Counted from the first letter of the stretch, positions 41,919-51,943 are shown. The stretch is DNA of 64,000 bases from Pseudooceanicola onchidii (GCF_004959925.1 NZ_SPUW01000001.1:744001-808000); one strand, 5' to 3'. Translations and numbers: made by a program. The notes: generated by a model not told the origin, from the letters alone.

Positions 41919-43475
41919 ATGCTGGAACGGGTCGGATCATATCAGGACCTCAGGGACCGGTTCGCGTGGAAGATCCCCCCGCGTCTGAACATGGCCGCGC
42001 AGGTTTGTGACGATTGGGCCGGGCGCGATCCGTCGCGCACCGCGATCATCGACATGACAGGCGAGGCGCGGCGCGATGTCTCCTACGCCACGCTGCGCGA
42101 GATGGCCGAGGTGCTGGCGACGGGGTTGTCGGACCGGGGCGTCGCGCGGGGCGACCGGGTGGGGGTGCTGCGGTCGCAGGACCCGTGGTGCGCCGCCGCT
42201 CATGTCGCGATCTGGAAGCTCGGCGCGATTTCCGTCCCGCTTTTCAAGCTCTTCCGCGAAGACGCGCTGCGCAGCAGGGTCGAGGATTCGGGGCTCAGCC
42301 TGTCGGTCACCGACGCCAAAGGGGCCGCCATGCTGGAGGGCATCGGATCGGAGGCGCTGATCCCCGAAGACGGCCTGCCGGACCACATGACCCCGACCGC
42401 CGACACGGGCGCCGAGGATCCGGCGATCCTGATCTATACCTCCGGCACCACGGGCAAGCCCAAGGGCGCGCTGCATGCGCATCGGGTGTTGACCGGCCAC
42501 CTGCCGGGGGTGGAGTTGAGCCATGATTTCCTGGGCCAACCCGGTGACGTCCTGTGGACGCCGGCCGACTGGGCCTGGATTGGTGGCCTGTTCGACGTGC
42601 TGATGCCCGGCCTGGCGCTTGGCGTGCCGGTGGTGGCGGCGCGGATGGTGAAGTTTTCCGTCACAGAGTGCCGTGAACTGATCGCAAGCGCCGGAATTCG
42701 CAACATTTTCTTCCCGCCGACGGCGCTGCGGATGCTCAAGGCCGAAGGCGCCGTGATCCCCGGGCTGCGGTCGGTCGCATCGGGCGGCGAACCGCTCGGG
42801 GCCGAGATGCTTGCCTGGGGGCGCGAGTCCATGGGGCTGACCATCAATGAATTCTACGGCCAGACCGAATGCAACATGGTCGTGTCCTCCTGCTCTGCTG
42901 CCTATCCCGCGCAGCCCGGCTGCGCCGGGCGGGCGGTGCCGGGGCACGAGGTTGCGATCGTCGACGCCGAAGGACGGTTAACAGACGCCGAAGGCGATGT
43001 GGCCGTGAGGCGAGGCTCGGCCTCCATGATGCTGGAATACTGGCAAAAGCCCTACGCGACGGCCGAAAAGTTCCGGGGCGACTGGATGTTGACTGGCGAC
43101 CGGGGCGTGATGGAGGATGGCTACCTGCGCTTTGTCGGGCGCGAGGATGACGTGATCACCTCGGCCGGGTATCGCATCGGACCCGGAGAGGTCGAGGATT
43201 GCCTGCTGACCCATCCGGCGGTCGCAACAGCGGGCGTGGTGGGTAAGCCGGACCCGCTGCGCACAGAAATCGTCAAAGCCTACATCGTGTTGAAGCCGGA
43301 CGCTCAGCCAACGGACGAGACGCGACAAGACATTGTTAACTACGTAAAATCCCGCCTGTCCGGTCACAATTACCCGCGCGAGGTCGAATTCCTCGATGCG
43401 CTGCCGATGACCGTGACCGGCAAAGTCATCCGCAAGGACCTGAAAGCCCGCGCCATGGAGGAGACCAGAGGATGA
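41919..43475 (+). CDS. Acyl-CoA synthetase (AMP-dependent, medium/short-chain type)
   Basis: A 518-residue adenylate-forming enzyme. The P-loop [19 protein letters not shown], the motif [14 protein letters not shown], the hinge [20 protein letters not shown] and the C-terminal catalytic Lys in [12 protein letters not shown] are intact. Within a leucine operon the likely substrates are isovalerate or acetoacetate; the sequence does not decide which. Its end overlaps the mccB start by 4 bases. Confidence 0.9.
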   Translation: MLERVGSYQDLRDRFAWKIPPRLNMAAQVCDDWAGRDPSRTAIIDMTGEARRDVSYATLREMAEVLATGLSDRGVARGDRVGVLRSQDPWCAAAHVAIWKLGAISVPLFKLFREDALRSRVEDSGLSLSVTDAKGAAMLEGIGSEALIPEDGLPDHMTPTADTGAEDPAILIYTSGTTGKPKGALHAHRVLTGHLPGVELSHDFLGQPGDVLWTPADWAWIGGLFDVLMPGLALGVPVVAARMVKFSVTECRELIASAGIRNIFFPPTALRMLKAEGAVIPGLRSVASGGEPLGAEMLAWGRESMGLTINEFYGQTECNMVVSSCSAAYPAQPGCAGRAVPGHEVAIVDAEGRLTDAEGDVAVRRGSASMMLEYWQKPYATAEKFRGDWMLTGDRGVMEDGYLRFVGREDDVITSAGYRIGPGEVEDCLLTHPAVATAGVVGKPDPLRTEIVKAYIVLKPDAQPTDETRQDIVNYVKSRLSGHNYPREVEFLDALPMTVTGKVIRKDLKARAMEETRG

Positions 43476-45079
43476 AGCTTACCTCGCAAGCCATCGCCAC
43501 CTCGGAAGATTTTCGGAAGAACCGCGAAGGCCACCTGGCCGCGCTGGACATCGTCCGGGCCGCAGCCGAGGCCGCAACACAGGGCGGCGGGCAGAAATCG
43601 CGCGACCGCCACGTCAGCCGGGGCAAGATGCTGCCGCGCGATCGGGTGGCGGGGCTGCTCGACCCCGGGTCGCCCTTCCTCGAACTTGGTGCGACGGCCG
43701 CGCATGGCATGTACGACGATGCCGCGCCCTGCGCCGGCATCATCACCGGGATCGGCCAGGTGCAGGGGCGCGAGGTCATGGTGGTGTGCAACGACGCCAC
43801 CGTGAAGGGCGGCACCTACTATCCGATGACGGTGAAAAAACACCTGCGCGCCCAAGAGGTTGCCGAGGAAAACCATCTGCCTTGCGTCTACCTTGTCGAC
43901 AGCGGCGGTGCCAACCTGCCGCAGCAGGACGAGGTCTTTCCCGACCGCGATCACTTTGGCCGGATCTTCTATAACCAGGCGCGCATGTCGTCCAAGGGGA
44001 TCCCGCAGATCGCGGTGGTCATGGGGTCGTGCACGGCGGGCGGCGCCTATGTGCCCGCCATGTCGGACGTGACGATCATCGTGAAGGAACAGGGAACGAT
44101 CTTCCTGGCCGGTCCGCCGCTGGTCAAGGCCGCGACCGGAGAGGTCGTGACCGCCGAAGACCTGGGCGGCGGCGACGTCCACACGCGCCTCTCGGGCGTC
44201 GCGGACTACCTGGCCGAGGATGACGCGCACGCGCTGGCGCTTGCACGCCGGGCCGTCGGGTCGCTTGGATTTGCGCCCAATGTCAGTGCCTTGCAGATGC
44301 AGTCACCGGAAGATCCGGCCTATGATCCGGACGAGATCATCGGCGTCGTCCCGGCCGATCTGCGCACGCCTTATGACATCCGCGAGGTCATCGCGCGCAC
44401 CGTCGATGGGTCGCGGTTCGACGAGTTCAAGCCGCGCTTCGGCGAAACGTTGGTCACCGGATTTGCGCATGTCATGGGGATCCCGGTCGGCATCATCGCC
44501 AACAACGGGGTGCTGTTTTCCGAGGCCGCCCAGAAGGGCGCGCATTTTGTCGAACTGTGTTCGCAGCGCGGTATCCCGCTGGTGTTCCTGCAGAATATCA
44601 CCGGGTTCATGGTCGGGCGGAAGTATGAAAACGAAGGCATCGCGCGCCACGGGGCCAAGATGGTGACCGCCGTCGCCTCGACCAACGTGCCCAAGATCAC
44701 CATGCTGGTCGGCGGATCCTTTGGCGCGGGCAACTACGGCATGGCGGGGCGGGCCTATTCACCGCGCTTCCTGTGGACCTGGCCGAATTCGCGCATATCG
44801 GTCATGGGCGGCGAACAGGCGGCAGGCGTGCTGGCGACGGTCAAGCGCGACGGGATCGAACGCGCGGGCGGCAGCTGGTCGGCCGAGGAAGAGGCCGAGT
44901 TCAAACGCCCCACAATCGAGATGTTCGAACGGCAGTCGCATCCGCTTTATGCCTCGGCCCGGCTTTGGGACGACGGCATCGTCGACCCGCGCAAGAGTCG
45001 CGAGGTGCTGGCGCTAAGCCTGCGCGCCGCGCTGAACGCCCCGGTGGCGCCCACGAAATTCGGCGTGTTCCGCATGTGA
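43472..45079 (+). CDS. mccB: Methylcrotonyl-CoA carboxylase, carboxyltransferase (beta) subunit
   Basis: A 535-residue biotin-dependent carboxyltransferase that moves CO2 from carboxybiotin to 3-methylcrotonyl-CoA. Conserved segments are [56 protein letters not shown] and [20 protein letters not shown], all MCC-type rather than propionyl-CoA-type. It is coupled to the synthetase gene upstream. An intergenic repeat copy follows it directly. Confidence 0.95.
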   Translation: MKLTSQAIATSEDFRKNREGHLAALDIVRAAAEAATQGGGQKSRDRHVSRGKMLPRDRVAGLLDPGSPFLELGATAAHGMYDDAAPCAGIITGIGQVQGREVMVVCNDATVKGGTYYPMTVKKHLRAQEVAEENHLPCVYLVDSGGANLPQQDEVFPDRDHFGRIFYNQARMSSKGIPQIAVVMGSCTAGGAYVPAMSDVTIIVKEQGTIFLAGPPLVKAATGEVVTAEDLGGGDVHTRLSGVADYLAEDDAHALALARRAVGSLGFAPNVSALQMQSPEDPAYDPDEIIGVVPADLRTPYDIREVIARTVDGSRFDEFKPRFGETLVTGFAHVMGIPVGIIANNGVLFSEAAQKGAHFVELCSQRGIPLVFLQNITGFMVGRKYENEGIARHGAKMVTAVASTNVPKITMLVGGSFGAGNYGMAGRAYSPRFLWTWPNSRISVMGGEQAAGVLATVKRDGIERAGGSWSAEEEAEFKRPTIEMFERQSHPLYASARLWDDGIVDPRKSREVLALSLRAALNAPVAPTKFGVFRM

Positions 45080-45082
45080 CCG

Positions 45083-45150
45083 GCGGGGGGAGGGGGCGCT
45101 GCCCCCCGTCCTTCGGACGCCCCCCGAGGTATTTGGACCCAGAAGAAGGA
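45083..45150. repeat. Intergenic repeat, copy B; its tail supplies the next ribosome site
   Basis: Two hairpins (GGGGGC-GCT-GCCCCC and CGTCC-TTC-GGACG) are followed by CCCCCCGAGGTATTTGGACC and CAGAAGAAGGA. The terminal AAGGA lies 8 bases before the GTG of the nitronate monooxygenase gene. The repeat sits inside an operon, so it must be read through. Confidence 0.75.
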
Positions 45151-45158
45151 ACTGTACC

Positions 45159-46121
45159 GTGATCGAGACCAGACTGACCCGGGCCTTCGGATTGGAGCAT
45201 CCGATCGTGTCGGCCCCCATGGCGCTGGCCGCGGGTGGGGCACTGGCGGCGGCGGTGACCGGCGCGGGCGCGCTGGGCCTGATCGGCGGGGGCTATGGCG
45301 ATCCCGACTGGATCGAGACCGCGTTTCGCGATGCGGGCAATGCGCGGGTCGGCTGCGGGTTCATCACCTGGAAGATGGCCGAACGACCCGAGCTGCTGAC
45401 CCGGGCGCTGGAGCATGACCCGGCGGCGCTGTTCCTGTCCTTTGGCGATCCGCGCCCCTTTGCGGGGGAAATCGCGGCGGCGGGTGTGCCGCTGATCTGC
45501 CAGGTGCAGACGCTGGCCCACGCCCGCGAGGCGATCGAGGCCGGAGCGCGGGTGATCGTGGCGCAAGGCGGCGAGGCCGGGGGGCACGGGGCGACCCGTG
45601 CGACGATGACGCTGGTGCCGGAGGTTGCGGACCTGCTGGCGCGCGAGGCGCCCGAGGTGCTGTTGCTGGCCGCCGGCGGGATCGCGGACGGACGCGGGCT
45701 GGCGGCGGCCCTGATGCTGGGGGCGGACGGCGTGCTGGTGGGCACGCGACTTTGGGCCAGTCGCGAGGCGCTGGTGCACGAGGCGACGCAGGCGGCAGCA
45801 GTGGCGGCGGGGGGCGATCAGACGATCCGGTCGTCGCTGCCCGACATCGCGCGGCGGCTCGACTGGCCTGCGCCCTTCACCATTCGCACGGTGGAGAACG
45901 ACTTTACTCGCACCTGGCAGGACGACCCCGAGGGGCTGAGGGCGCGTGGGGATATCCCCGACGCTTATGCGACGGCTTTTGCCAGTGGCGACACCACGGT
46001 GGCGCCGCCGATCGCGGGCGAAGCCGTGGGGTTGATCCACGACATTCCCGGCGCGGGCGAGATCGTCACGCGTATCGCGACCGAGGCCGAGGCGCTGCTG
46101 GGTGGCGGCTGGAACAGATGA
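45159..46121 (+). CDS. Nitronate monooxygenase (2-nitropropane dioxygenase) family
   Basis: A 320-residue FMN TIM-barrel protein. HPIVSAPMALAAGGALAAAV, GCGFITWKM, VIVAQGGEAGGHGATRATM, AAGGIADGRGLAAAL and LGADGVLVGTRLWAS match nitronate monooxygenases and related enoyl reductases. Nitronate detoxification has no obvious place in leucine catabolism, so the true substrate may be different. It starts with GTG behind AAGGA contributed by the intergenic repeat; the family-like sequence begins at once. Confidence 0.88.
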   Translation: MIETRLTRAFGLEHPIVSAPMALAAGGALAAAVTGAGALGLIGGGYGDPDWIETAFRDAGNARVGCGFITWKMAERPELLTRALEHDPAALFLSFGDPRPFAGEIAAAGVPLICQVQTLAHAREAIEAGARVIVAQGGEAGGHGATRATMTLVPEVADLLAREAPEVLLLAAGGIADGRGLAAALMLGADGVLVGTRLWASREALVHEATQAAAVAAGGDQTIRSSLPDIARRLDWPAPFTIRTVENDFTRTWQDDPEGLRARGDIPDAYATAFASGDTTVAPPIAGEAVGLIHDIPGAGEIVTRIATEAEALLGGGWNR

Positions 46122-46167
46122 GATTTGCAAGGAGCTCCATGGGGGACCGCCCCGGAGAGGAGGACAG

Positions 46168-48105
46168 ATGTTCGACAAGATCCTGATCGCGAACCGGGGC
46201 GAGATCGCCTGCCGGGTGATCGACACGGCGCGGGCCCTGGGCGTGCGCACCGTGGCCGTCTATTCCGACGCGGACGCGGGCGCGCGCCATGTCGCCATGG
46301 CGGACGAGGCGGTGCATATCGGGGGCCCGGCTCCGGCGGACAGTTATCTGCGGGGCGATGCGATCATCGCCGCGGCGCAGGCCACGGGGGCGCAGGGGAT
46401 CCATCCGGGCTATGGCTTCCTGTCGGAAAACCCCGATTTCGTGGACGCGGTGGAGGCCGCCGGGCTGACCTTCATCGGCCCCTCGGCCAAGGCGATCCGC
46501 GCCATGGGGCTGAAGGATGCGGCTAAGGCGCTGATGGAAAAGGCGGGCGTGCCGGTGGTGCCCGGCTATCACGGGGCGGACCAGTCGGATGACGTGCTGT
46601 CGAAGGCCGCCGATGACATCGGCTATCCGGTCCTGATCAAGGCCGTGGCGGGTGGCGGCGGCAAGGGGATGCGGCTGGTCGAGGCGCCGGGCGCGTTCGC
46701 CGATGCCCTGGCGAGCGCCCGGTCAGAGGCCAAGACGGCCTTTGGCAACCCGGATGTGCTGGTCGAGAAGTTCGTGGAAAAACCGCGCCATATCGAGGTG
46801 CAGGTCTTCGGCGACGGTACCCGCGCGGTGCATCTGTTCGAACGCGACTGTTCGCTGCAGCGTCGCCACCAGAAGGTGATCGAGGAAGCGCCGGCCCCCG
46901 GGATGACCGAAGAGATGCGCGCCGCCATGGGCGAGGCCGCCGTGCGCGCGGCCGAAGCGATCGGCTACAAGGGCGCGGGCACGATCGAGTTTATCGTGGA
47001 CGGGTCAAACGGCCTGCGCCCCGATGGCTTCTGGTTCATGGAGATGAACACCCGCCTGCAGGTCGAACACCCGGTGACCGAGGCGATCACCGGCGTCGAT
47101 CTGGTGGAATGGCAGCTGCGGGTGGCCAGCGGCGAAGCCCTGCCGAAACAGCAGGACGAGCTGACGATCACCGGCCACGCGTTTGAGGCGCGGCTGTATG
47201 CCGAGGACGTGCCCGCAGGGTTCCTGCCCGCCACGGGTCGGCTGGCCGATCTTGCCTTCCCGTCGGGCGCGCGGTCGGACACGGGCGTGCGGTCGGGCGA
47301 TGTGATCAGCCCGCATTACGACCCGATGATCGCCAAGATCGTGACCCACGGGGCGACCCGGGACATCGCGCTGAAACGGCTGTCCAAGGCGCTGATTGAT
47401 ACGCATGTGGCCGGTACGGTTACGAACCTGGCCTTCCTTGGCGCATTGGCCGCGCATGACGGGTTCGGCAGGGGCGACGTCGACACCGGGCTGATCGGGC
47501 GCGACATCGACGCGCTGTCGGCCGCGCCCTTGGCTGCGCCGCAGACCACCGCCTGGGCGGCCATGGTCGCGCTTGGGCTGGATGCCGCGCCGGGGGATCT
47601 GACGGGTTTCACCATCTGGGGCGAGTTGACCCGCCGCCTGACCCTGCGCCACAGCGGTGAGGAGATCGAGGTGACCATCGCCAGCGCCTCGGGCACCGAC
47701 CACCGGATCACGCTGGCCGATGGCACGACCGTCACCGCGACCCACGCAGGGCAGTGGATGCTCGACGGTCAGCCCGCCCCGGCCCATCACCGCGAGGGCA
47801 ACAAGATCACCGTCTTCGCGGGCTACGGGCAGGGGTATGAGCTGATCGACCCGCTGGATCGCGCGGCCGAGGCAGGCGCAGGCGGCAACCTGATCGAGGC
47901 GCCGATGCCCGGTCTCGTCAAATCGCTTTACGCCAAGGCGGGCGACACGGTCACCGCCGGGACGCGCCTTGCGGTGCTTGAGGCGATGAAGATGGAACAC
48001 GGGCTTCTGGCCCCGCGTGACGGGGTTGTGGCCGAGGTTCTGGTGGACGAAGGTGCGCAGGTCGAGGCCGGAGCGCCTCTCATCAGACTCGAGGAGGAAG
48101 AATGA
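46168..48105 (+). CDS. mccA: Methylcrotonyl-CoA carboxylase, biotin carboxylase/BCCP (alpha) subunit
   Basis: A 645-residue biotinylated subunit. The biotin carboxylase domain covers about 1-450 (FDKILIANRGEIACRVI, GGGGKGMRLV, FWFMEMNTRLQVEHPVTE). A linking domain follows, then the biotin-carrier domain with the biotin-accepting Lys608 in LEAMKMEHG. It forms the holoenzyme with MccB, whose gene lies one gene upstream. The ATG after GAGGACAG is preferred over an upstream frame. It overlaps the next gene in ATGA. Confidence 0.95.
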   Translation: MFDKILIANRGEIACRVIDTARALGVRTVAVYSDADAGARHVAMADEAVHIGGPAPADSYLRGDAIIAAAQATGAQGIHPGYGFLSENPDFVDAVEAAGLTFIGPSAKAIRAMGLKDAAKALMEKAGVPVVPGYHGADQSDDVLSKAADDIGYPVLIKAVAGGGGKGMRLVEAPGAFADALASARSEAKTAFGNPDVLVEKFVEKPRHIEVQVFGDGTRAVHLFERDCSLQRRHQKVIEEAPAPGMTEEMRAAMGEAAVRAAEAIGYKGAGTIEFIVDGSNGLRPDGFWFMEMNTRLQVEHPVTEAITGVDLVEWQLRVASGEALPKQQDELTITGHAFEARLYAEDVPAGFLPATGRLADLAFPSGARSDTGVRSGDVISPHYDPMIAKIVTHGATRDIALKRLSKALIDTHVAGTVTNLAFLGALAAHDGFGRGDVDTGLIGRDIDALSAAPLAAPQTTAWAAMVALGLDAAPGDLTGFTIWGELTRRLTLRHSGEEIEVTIASASGTDHRITLADGTTVTATHAGQWMLDGQPAPAHHREGNKITVFAGYGQGYELIDPLDRAAEAGAGGNLIEAPMPGLVKSLYAKAGDTVTAGTRLAVLEAMKMEHGLLAPRDGVVAEVLVDEGAQVEAGAPLIRLEEEE

Positions 48106-48761
48106 CCCCGATCCTGCACCACATCCCCGGCGCCCGATCATTCCGCATACTCTGGCTGCTGCAAGAGATGGGGATCACCCCGGAGATCAAGGAATGGAAG
48201 ATCCAGGACGGGTCGATGCGCAGCCCGGATTTCCTGTCCAAATCGCCTGCGGGGCGGATCCCCGCGCTCGAGATCGACGGCGAGGTGATCTATGAAAGCG
48301 GCGCGATCACCGAATACCTGTGCGACACCCGCCCCGAACATGGGCTGGGCCGCGCGCCGGGTGATCCCGAACGCATCCCGTTCCTTGAGGCGATGCATTA
48401 TTCGGAAACCATCGGGCACCTGATCGCCGGGCTGAACCTGCAGTGGATCTTCCTGCGCAACCCCGAGGACCGGTCGGACACCGTGGTCAAGATCGAGGCC
48501 AAGCGGCTGGCCGCCACGCTCGCCCCGATCGAAGCGCTTCTGGGCCGACAGGACCACATCCTGGCCAGCGGGTTTTCTGCCGCCGACACGATGTACGGGT
48601 TTTCCCTGACGGCCGCGGGGCGGTACGTGCGGCTGGAGCAGTTTCCAAACATCCAGGCCTATATCGCGCGAATGGCGGATCGCCCGGCCCACAAGGCGGC
48701 CAAGGCAATGGACGGCGAACGCAACTTTCCGGGCAAGGACTTCTACGAGGTGGAGGCGTGA
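48102..48761 (+). CDS. Glutathione S-transferase family protein, copy 1
   Basis: A 219-residue GST with a thioredoxin-like N-terminal half (HHIPGARSFRILWLLQEMG, SPAGRIPALEIDGEVIYESG) holding the glutathione cis-Pro and Glu-Ser contacts, and a helical C-terminal half (SGFSAADTMYGFSL). It is coupled by ATGA to mccA and by GTGA to a second GST gene. The role inside the leucine operon is unknown; detoxification of reactive enoyl-CoA or aldehyde side products is one possibility. Confidence 0.85.
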   Translation: MTPILHHIPGARSFRILWLLQEMGITPEIKEWKIQDGSMRSPDFLSKSPAGRIPALEIDGEVIYESGAITEYLCDTRPEHGLGRAPGDPERIPFLEAMHYSETIGHLIAGLNLQWIFLRNPEDRSDTVVKIEAKRLAATLAPIEALLGRQDHILASGFSAADTMYGFSLTAAGRYVRLEQFPNIQAYIARMADRPAHKAAKAMDGERNFPGKDFYEVEA

Positions 48762-49423
48762 TCACACTCCACCACACGCCGCAGACCCGATCCATGCGCG
48801 TGCTCTGGCTGCTCGAAGAGCTGGGCGTGCCCTATCAGATCGTGCCCCATGCCTTCGACAAGTCCCTGCGTGCGCCGGATTACCTGGTGATCTCGCCCGC
48901 CGGGCGCGTGCCTTCGATCGAGATGGACGGCGACACGTTTTTCGAAAGCGGCGCGTTGATCGAAATCCTGTGCGAACGCTATCCCGAACGCGGGCTGGGG
49001 CGTCTTGCTGGGGATCTGGACCGGCCCGACTGGCTGATCTGGCTGCATTTCGCGGAAACCGTGACCCAGCATTGCGCGGCGCTGACGCAGCAGCACATTG
49101 CGATCTACGATGACGCCATGCGGTCGCCCACGGTGATGAAGCTTGAGGCCGCGCGGCTGTCCAAATGCTATGCCGCCATCGAAGGCCGCCTGTCGACTCC
49201 GGTCGAAAACCGCGACTATCTGCTGACCTCGGGCTTTTCCGCCGCCGACATCGCGGTCGGGCAGGCGGTCTATCTGGGTCGCTTCTTTGCAAAGCTCGAC
49301 GACTACCCCGAAACCGCCAAGTGGTACGACCGCCTGGCCGAACGCCCGGCGTTCCAAGCGTCGCTGCCCGAACCGGGGCAGGGGATCTACAAGCAGGATT
49401 TCTATCCGCCCTGGGAGGGCTGA
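48758..49423 (+). CDS. Glutathione S-transferase family protein, copy 2
   Basis: A 221-residue GST similar to its upstream neighbour (HHTPQTRSMRVLWLLEELGV, SPAGRVPSIEMDGDTFFESG, LTSGFSAADIAVGQAV). It starts at a GTG overlapping the previous stop codon (GTGA); family similarity begins at the second residue. The tandem pair probably arose by duplication and has since diverged in the C-terminal substrate domain. Confidence 0.85.
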   Translation: MITLHHTPQTRSMRVLWLLEELGVPYQIVPHAFDKSLRAPDYLVISPAGRVPSIEMDGDTFFESGALIEILCERYPERGLGRLAGDLDRPDWLIWLHFAETVTQHCAALTQQHIAIYDDAMRSPTVMKLEAARLSKCYAAIEGRLSTPVENRDYLLTSGFSAADIAVGQAVYLGRFFAKLDDYPETAKWYDRLAERPAFQASLPEPGQGIYKQDFYPPWEG

Positions 49424-50284
49424 ATGACCGGACCCGTCGAAATCTTCGAGGTCGGCCCGCGCGACGGGCTGCAAAACGAAAAGCGCGACATCCCCGTGGC
49501 CGAGAAGATCGCGTTGGTCGACACGCTGTCGCGCGCGGGCTTCCGGCGGATCGAATGCGCCTCCTTCGTCAGCCCCAAGTGGGTGCCGCAGATGGCCGGA
49601 TCGGCCGAGGTTCTGGCCGGGATCACCCGGTCGAAAGGCGTCCGTTATGCCGCGTTGACGCCGAACATGCGCGGGTTCGAGGACGCCGTGCGCGCAGGCG
49701 CGGACGAGGTGGCGATCTTTGGCTCGGCCTCCGAAGGGTTCTCTAAGGCCAACATCAACGCCTCGATCGCCGAAAGCCTGGAACGCTTCGCCCCCGTCGC
49801 GCAGGCGGCGATGGAGGAAGGCCTGCCGGTCCGCGGCTATATCTCTTGCGTGACCGACTGCCCCTATGACGGCGCGACGCCGCCGGGCGCCGTGGCGCGG
49901 GTCGCGGCGGCGCTGCGGGACATGGGGTGCTATGAGATCTCTCTCGGGGACACGATCGGGCAGGGCACGCCCGACAGCATCGCCGCCATGCTGGACGCGG
50001 TGCTTGAGGAGATCCCGGCGCCTCGGCTGGCGGGGCATTACCACGATACAAGTGGCCGGGCGCTGGCCAATATCGAGGTGTCGCTGGAAAAGGGCCTGCG
50101 AGTCTTCGACGCGGCGGTCGGTGGTCTGGGGGGATGTCCCTATGCGCCGGGGGCGGCTGGCAACGTCGCGACCGAGGCCGTGCATGACCGCGTGACGACG
50201 CTTGGCTATGACACGGGGCTGGACCGCGACGTGCTGGTGAAAGCCGCTGATATGGCGCGGCGGATGCGCGGGCAGGCGGGGTGA
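49424..50284 (+). CDS. mvaB: Hydroxymethylglutaryl-CoA lyase
   Basis: A 286-residue TIM-barrel lyase that cleaves HMG-CoA to acetyl-CoA and acetoacetate, the last leucine step. Seen are VGPRDGLQNEKRDIPVAEK (metal Asp, catalytic Arg), SFVSPKWVPQMAGSAEV, HYHDTSGRALANIE (metal His) and the signature cysteine loop VGGLGGCPYAPGAAGNVATE. It abuts the upstream GST gene. Confidence 0.95.
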   Translation: MTGPVEIFEVGPRDGLQNEKRDIPVAEKIALVDTLSRAGFRRIECASFVSPKWVPQMAGSAEVLAGITRSKGVRYAALTPNMRGFEDAVRAGADEVAIFGSASEGFSKANINASIAESLERFAPVAQAAMEEGLPVRGYISCVTDCPYDGATPPGAVARVAAALRDMGCYEISLGDTIGQGTPDSIAAMLDAVLEEIPAPRLAGHYHDTSGRALANIEVSLEKGLRVFDAAVGGLGGCPYAPGAAGNVATEAVHDRVTTLGYDTGLDRDVLVKAADMARRMRGQAG

Positions 50285-50387
50285 ACCCCGCCCTACGCCC
50301 GGCCCGACCGCCCTGGCCCCGGACGCGACACTGTAGGGTGGAGTTTCCCCCACCTCCCCACCACCAGAGTAAGAACAGGACAAGCCC

Positions 50388-51173
50388 ATGACCGACACCA
50401 CCGTTTCCATCACCCGCGATGACCGGGGCGTCGCCACGCTCTGGCTGGATCGCGCGGAAAAGCACAACGCCATGAGCGCGCAGATGATCCGCGACATCCA
50501 CGACGCGGCCGAGGCCTTGGGCCGGGACGATACGGTGCGCGTGGTGATCCTGGCGGCGAAGGGCCGGACCTTCTGCGCCGGTGGCGATCTGGGCTGGATG
50601 CGCGACCAGTTCGACGCCACGCCCGAAACCCGCGCGAAAGAGGCCGGGGCGCTTGCCTACATGCTGCAGGCGATCAACCTGATCCCCAAGCCGGTGATCG
50701 GCCGCGTGCAGGGCAATGCCTTTGGCGGCGGGGTTGGCATGGCCGCCGTCTGCGACGTGGCCATCGGCACGACCGAGGTTACCATGGCGCTGACCGAAAC
50801 CAAGCTGGGCCTGATCCCCGCCACCATCGGCCCCTACGTCGCTGCCCGCATGGGCGAGGCCCGCGCCCGCCGCGTCTTCATGTCCGGCCGCCCCTTCAAG
50901 GGCCCGGAGGCGGTCGAGCTGGGTCTGCTGGCCCGCGCCGTCGCCGCGGACGATCTGGACGACGCCATCGAGGCCGAGGTTCTGCCCTACCTGCAGACCG
51001 CCCCCCTCGCCGTTGCGCGCGCCAAGGCGCTTCTGCGCCACCTTGGCCCGCCGATCACGCCCGAGGTCATCGAGCAATCGATCGGAGAACTGGTCGCCTG
51101 CTGGGACGGCCCCGAGGCGAAAGAGGGAATCGGCGCCTTCTTCGACAAGACCAAGCCAAGTTGGCAGAGCTAG
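50388..51173 (+). CDS. Enoyl-CoA hydratase family, probable methylglutaconyl-CoA hydratase
   Basis: A 261-residue crotonase-fold enzyme. GRTFCAGGDLGWM forms one oxyanion-hole segment, and VIGRVQGNAFGGGVGMAAVCD holds the other. ALTETKLGLIPATIGPYVAARMG carries the catalytic Glu and the methylglutaconyl-CoA-type motif. It is separated from the lyase gene by 103 bases that contain an imperfect GTAGGGTGG / CCGCCCTAC inverted repeat, but it completes the pathway and is probably the last gene of the operon. Confidence 0.88.
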   Translation: MTDTTVSITRDDRGVATLWLDRAEKHNAMSAQMIRDIHDAAEALGRDDTVRVVILAAKGRTFCAGGDLGWMRDQFDATPETRAKEAGALAYMLQAINLIPKPVIGRVQGNAFGGGVGMAAVCDVAIGTTEVTMALTETKLGLIPATIGPYVAARMGEARARRVFMSGRPFKGPEAVELGLLARAVAADDLDDAIEAEVLPYLQTAPLAVARAKALLRHLGPPITPEVIEQSIGELVACWDGPEAKEGIGAFFDKTKPSWQS

Positions 51174-51489
51174 GCGGTCGGGCCCGGGCGACCTGCGCGG
51201 TCACGGTTTTCGGCATCGCTGACGACGCCTGACGTCTAGGGATCCCGGGCACGGGCGCCGTCGCGGCACAATGGCCCAGAGGCGGCGCGCCTTAACCTGC
51301 CGCGCCAGACGCGATGATCGGGACTGACCGGTGCCGCATCATGCCGCAGACCGCACTGCCACCGCCACGAAAAAGTCGACAGAAAGAATCGGAATTTCGT
51401 TCGTAACCTCGTGGAAACCCACGAAAGCTTAGGTGGACCGGACGGATCGCGGGCACTACATTCCGCAAAGTGAATATCACCGGGTTTGG

Positions 51490-51518
51490 TTGACCCTGAC
51501 AAGGGGCAGGAGTAAACC
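51490..51518 (+). promoter_or_regulatory. Candidate nuo promoter
   Basis: TTGACC, a 17-base spacer and TAAACC sit about 60 bases before the nuoA start, a fair match to an alphaproteobacterial housekeeping promoter. The predicted transcript would begin just before the leader hairpin. Confidence 0.4.
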
Positions 51519-51529
51519 CCAATCAGCCC

Positions 51530-51552
51530 GGACAGGTCATAAACACCTGTCC
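51530..51552 (+). promoter_or_regulatory. Leader hairpin upstream of nuoA
   Basis: GGACAGGT-CATAAAC-ACCTGTCC is a perfect 8-bp stem with a 7-base loop, ending a few bases before AAGGAG. It could affect mRNA stability or be an operator dyad. Confidence 0.45.
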
Positions 51553-51577
51553 AGCCCTCAGGAAAGGAGCTATCCAC

Positions 51578-51943
51578 GTGGAAGAGATGCTCAGGGAATA
51601 TCTCCCCATTCTCGTTTTCCTTGCCGTCGCCGTTGCCCTGGGCCTTGTTTTCATCTTCGCCGCCATCATCGTTGCGGTCCGCAATCCGGACCCCGAGAAG
51701 GTTTCGGCCTATGAATGCGGGTTCAACGCCTTCGATGACGCGCGGATGAAATTCGACGTCCGGTTCTACCTCGTCTCGATCCTCTTCATCATCTTCGATC
51801 TCGAGATCGCGATGCTCTTTCCCTGGGCCGTGGCCTTCAAGGACATCTCCATGGTCGGCTTCTGGTCGATGATGGTCTTCCTCGGCGTGCTGACGATCGG
51901 CTTCGCCTACGAATGGAAGAAAGGGGCGCTGGAATGGCAATAA
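51578..51943 (+). CDS. nuoA: NADH-quinone oxidoreductase subunit A
   Basis: A 121-residue three-helix subunit of the Complex I membrane arm ([20 protein letters not shown], the [15 protein letters not shown] loop with the conserved Cys at the quinone-site loop, and [12 protein letters not shown]). The start is taken as GTG, because AAGGAG lies 8 bases from it but 17 from the downstream ATG. It overlaps nuoB by 10 bases. Confidence 0.95.
   Translation: MEEMLREYLPILVFLAVAVALGLVFIFAAIIVAVRNPDPEKVSAYECGFNAFDDARMKFDVRFYLVSILFIIFDLEIAMLFPWAVAFKDISMVGFWSMMVFLGVLTIGFAYEWKKGALEWQ

Larger units (their letters stand above)
51174..51577. other. Upstream region of the nuo operon
   Basis: 404 bases without a protein-like frame. 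It contains a TCGTGG-AAAC-CCACGA hairpin at 51,409-51,424, the candidate promoter and the leader hairpin listed separately. It ends in the nuoA ribosome site AAGGAG. Confidence 0.6.

Noticed and set aside
50285-50387. Terminator or repeat between HMG-CoA lyase and hydratase genes
   Set aside because: CCGCCCTAC and GTAGGGTGG pair imperfectly with a long loop and no U tract; possibly a decayed dispersed repeat, but not enough to list as a feature.
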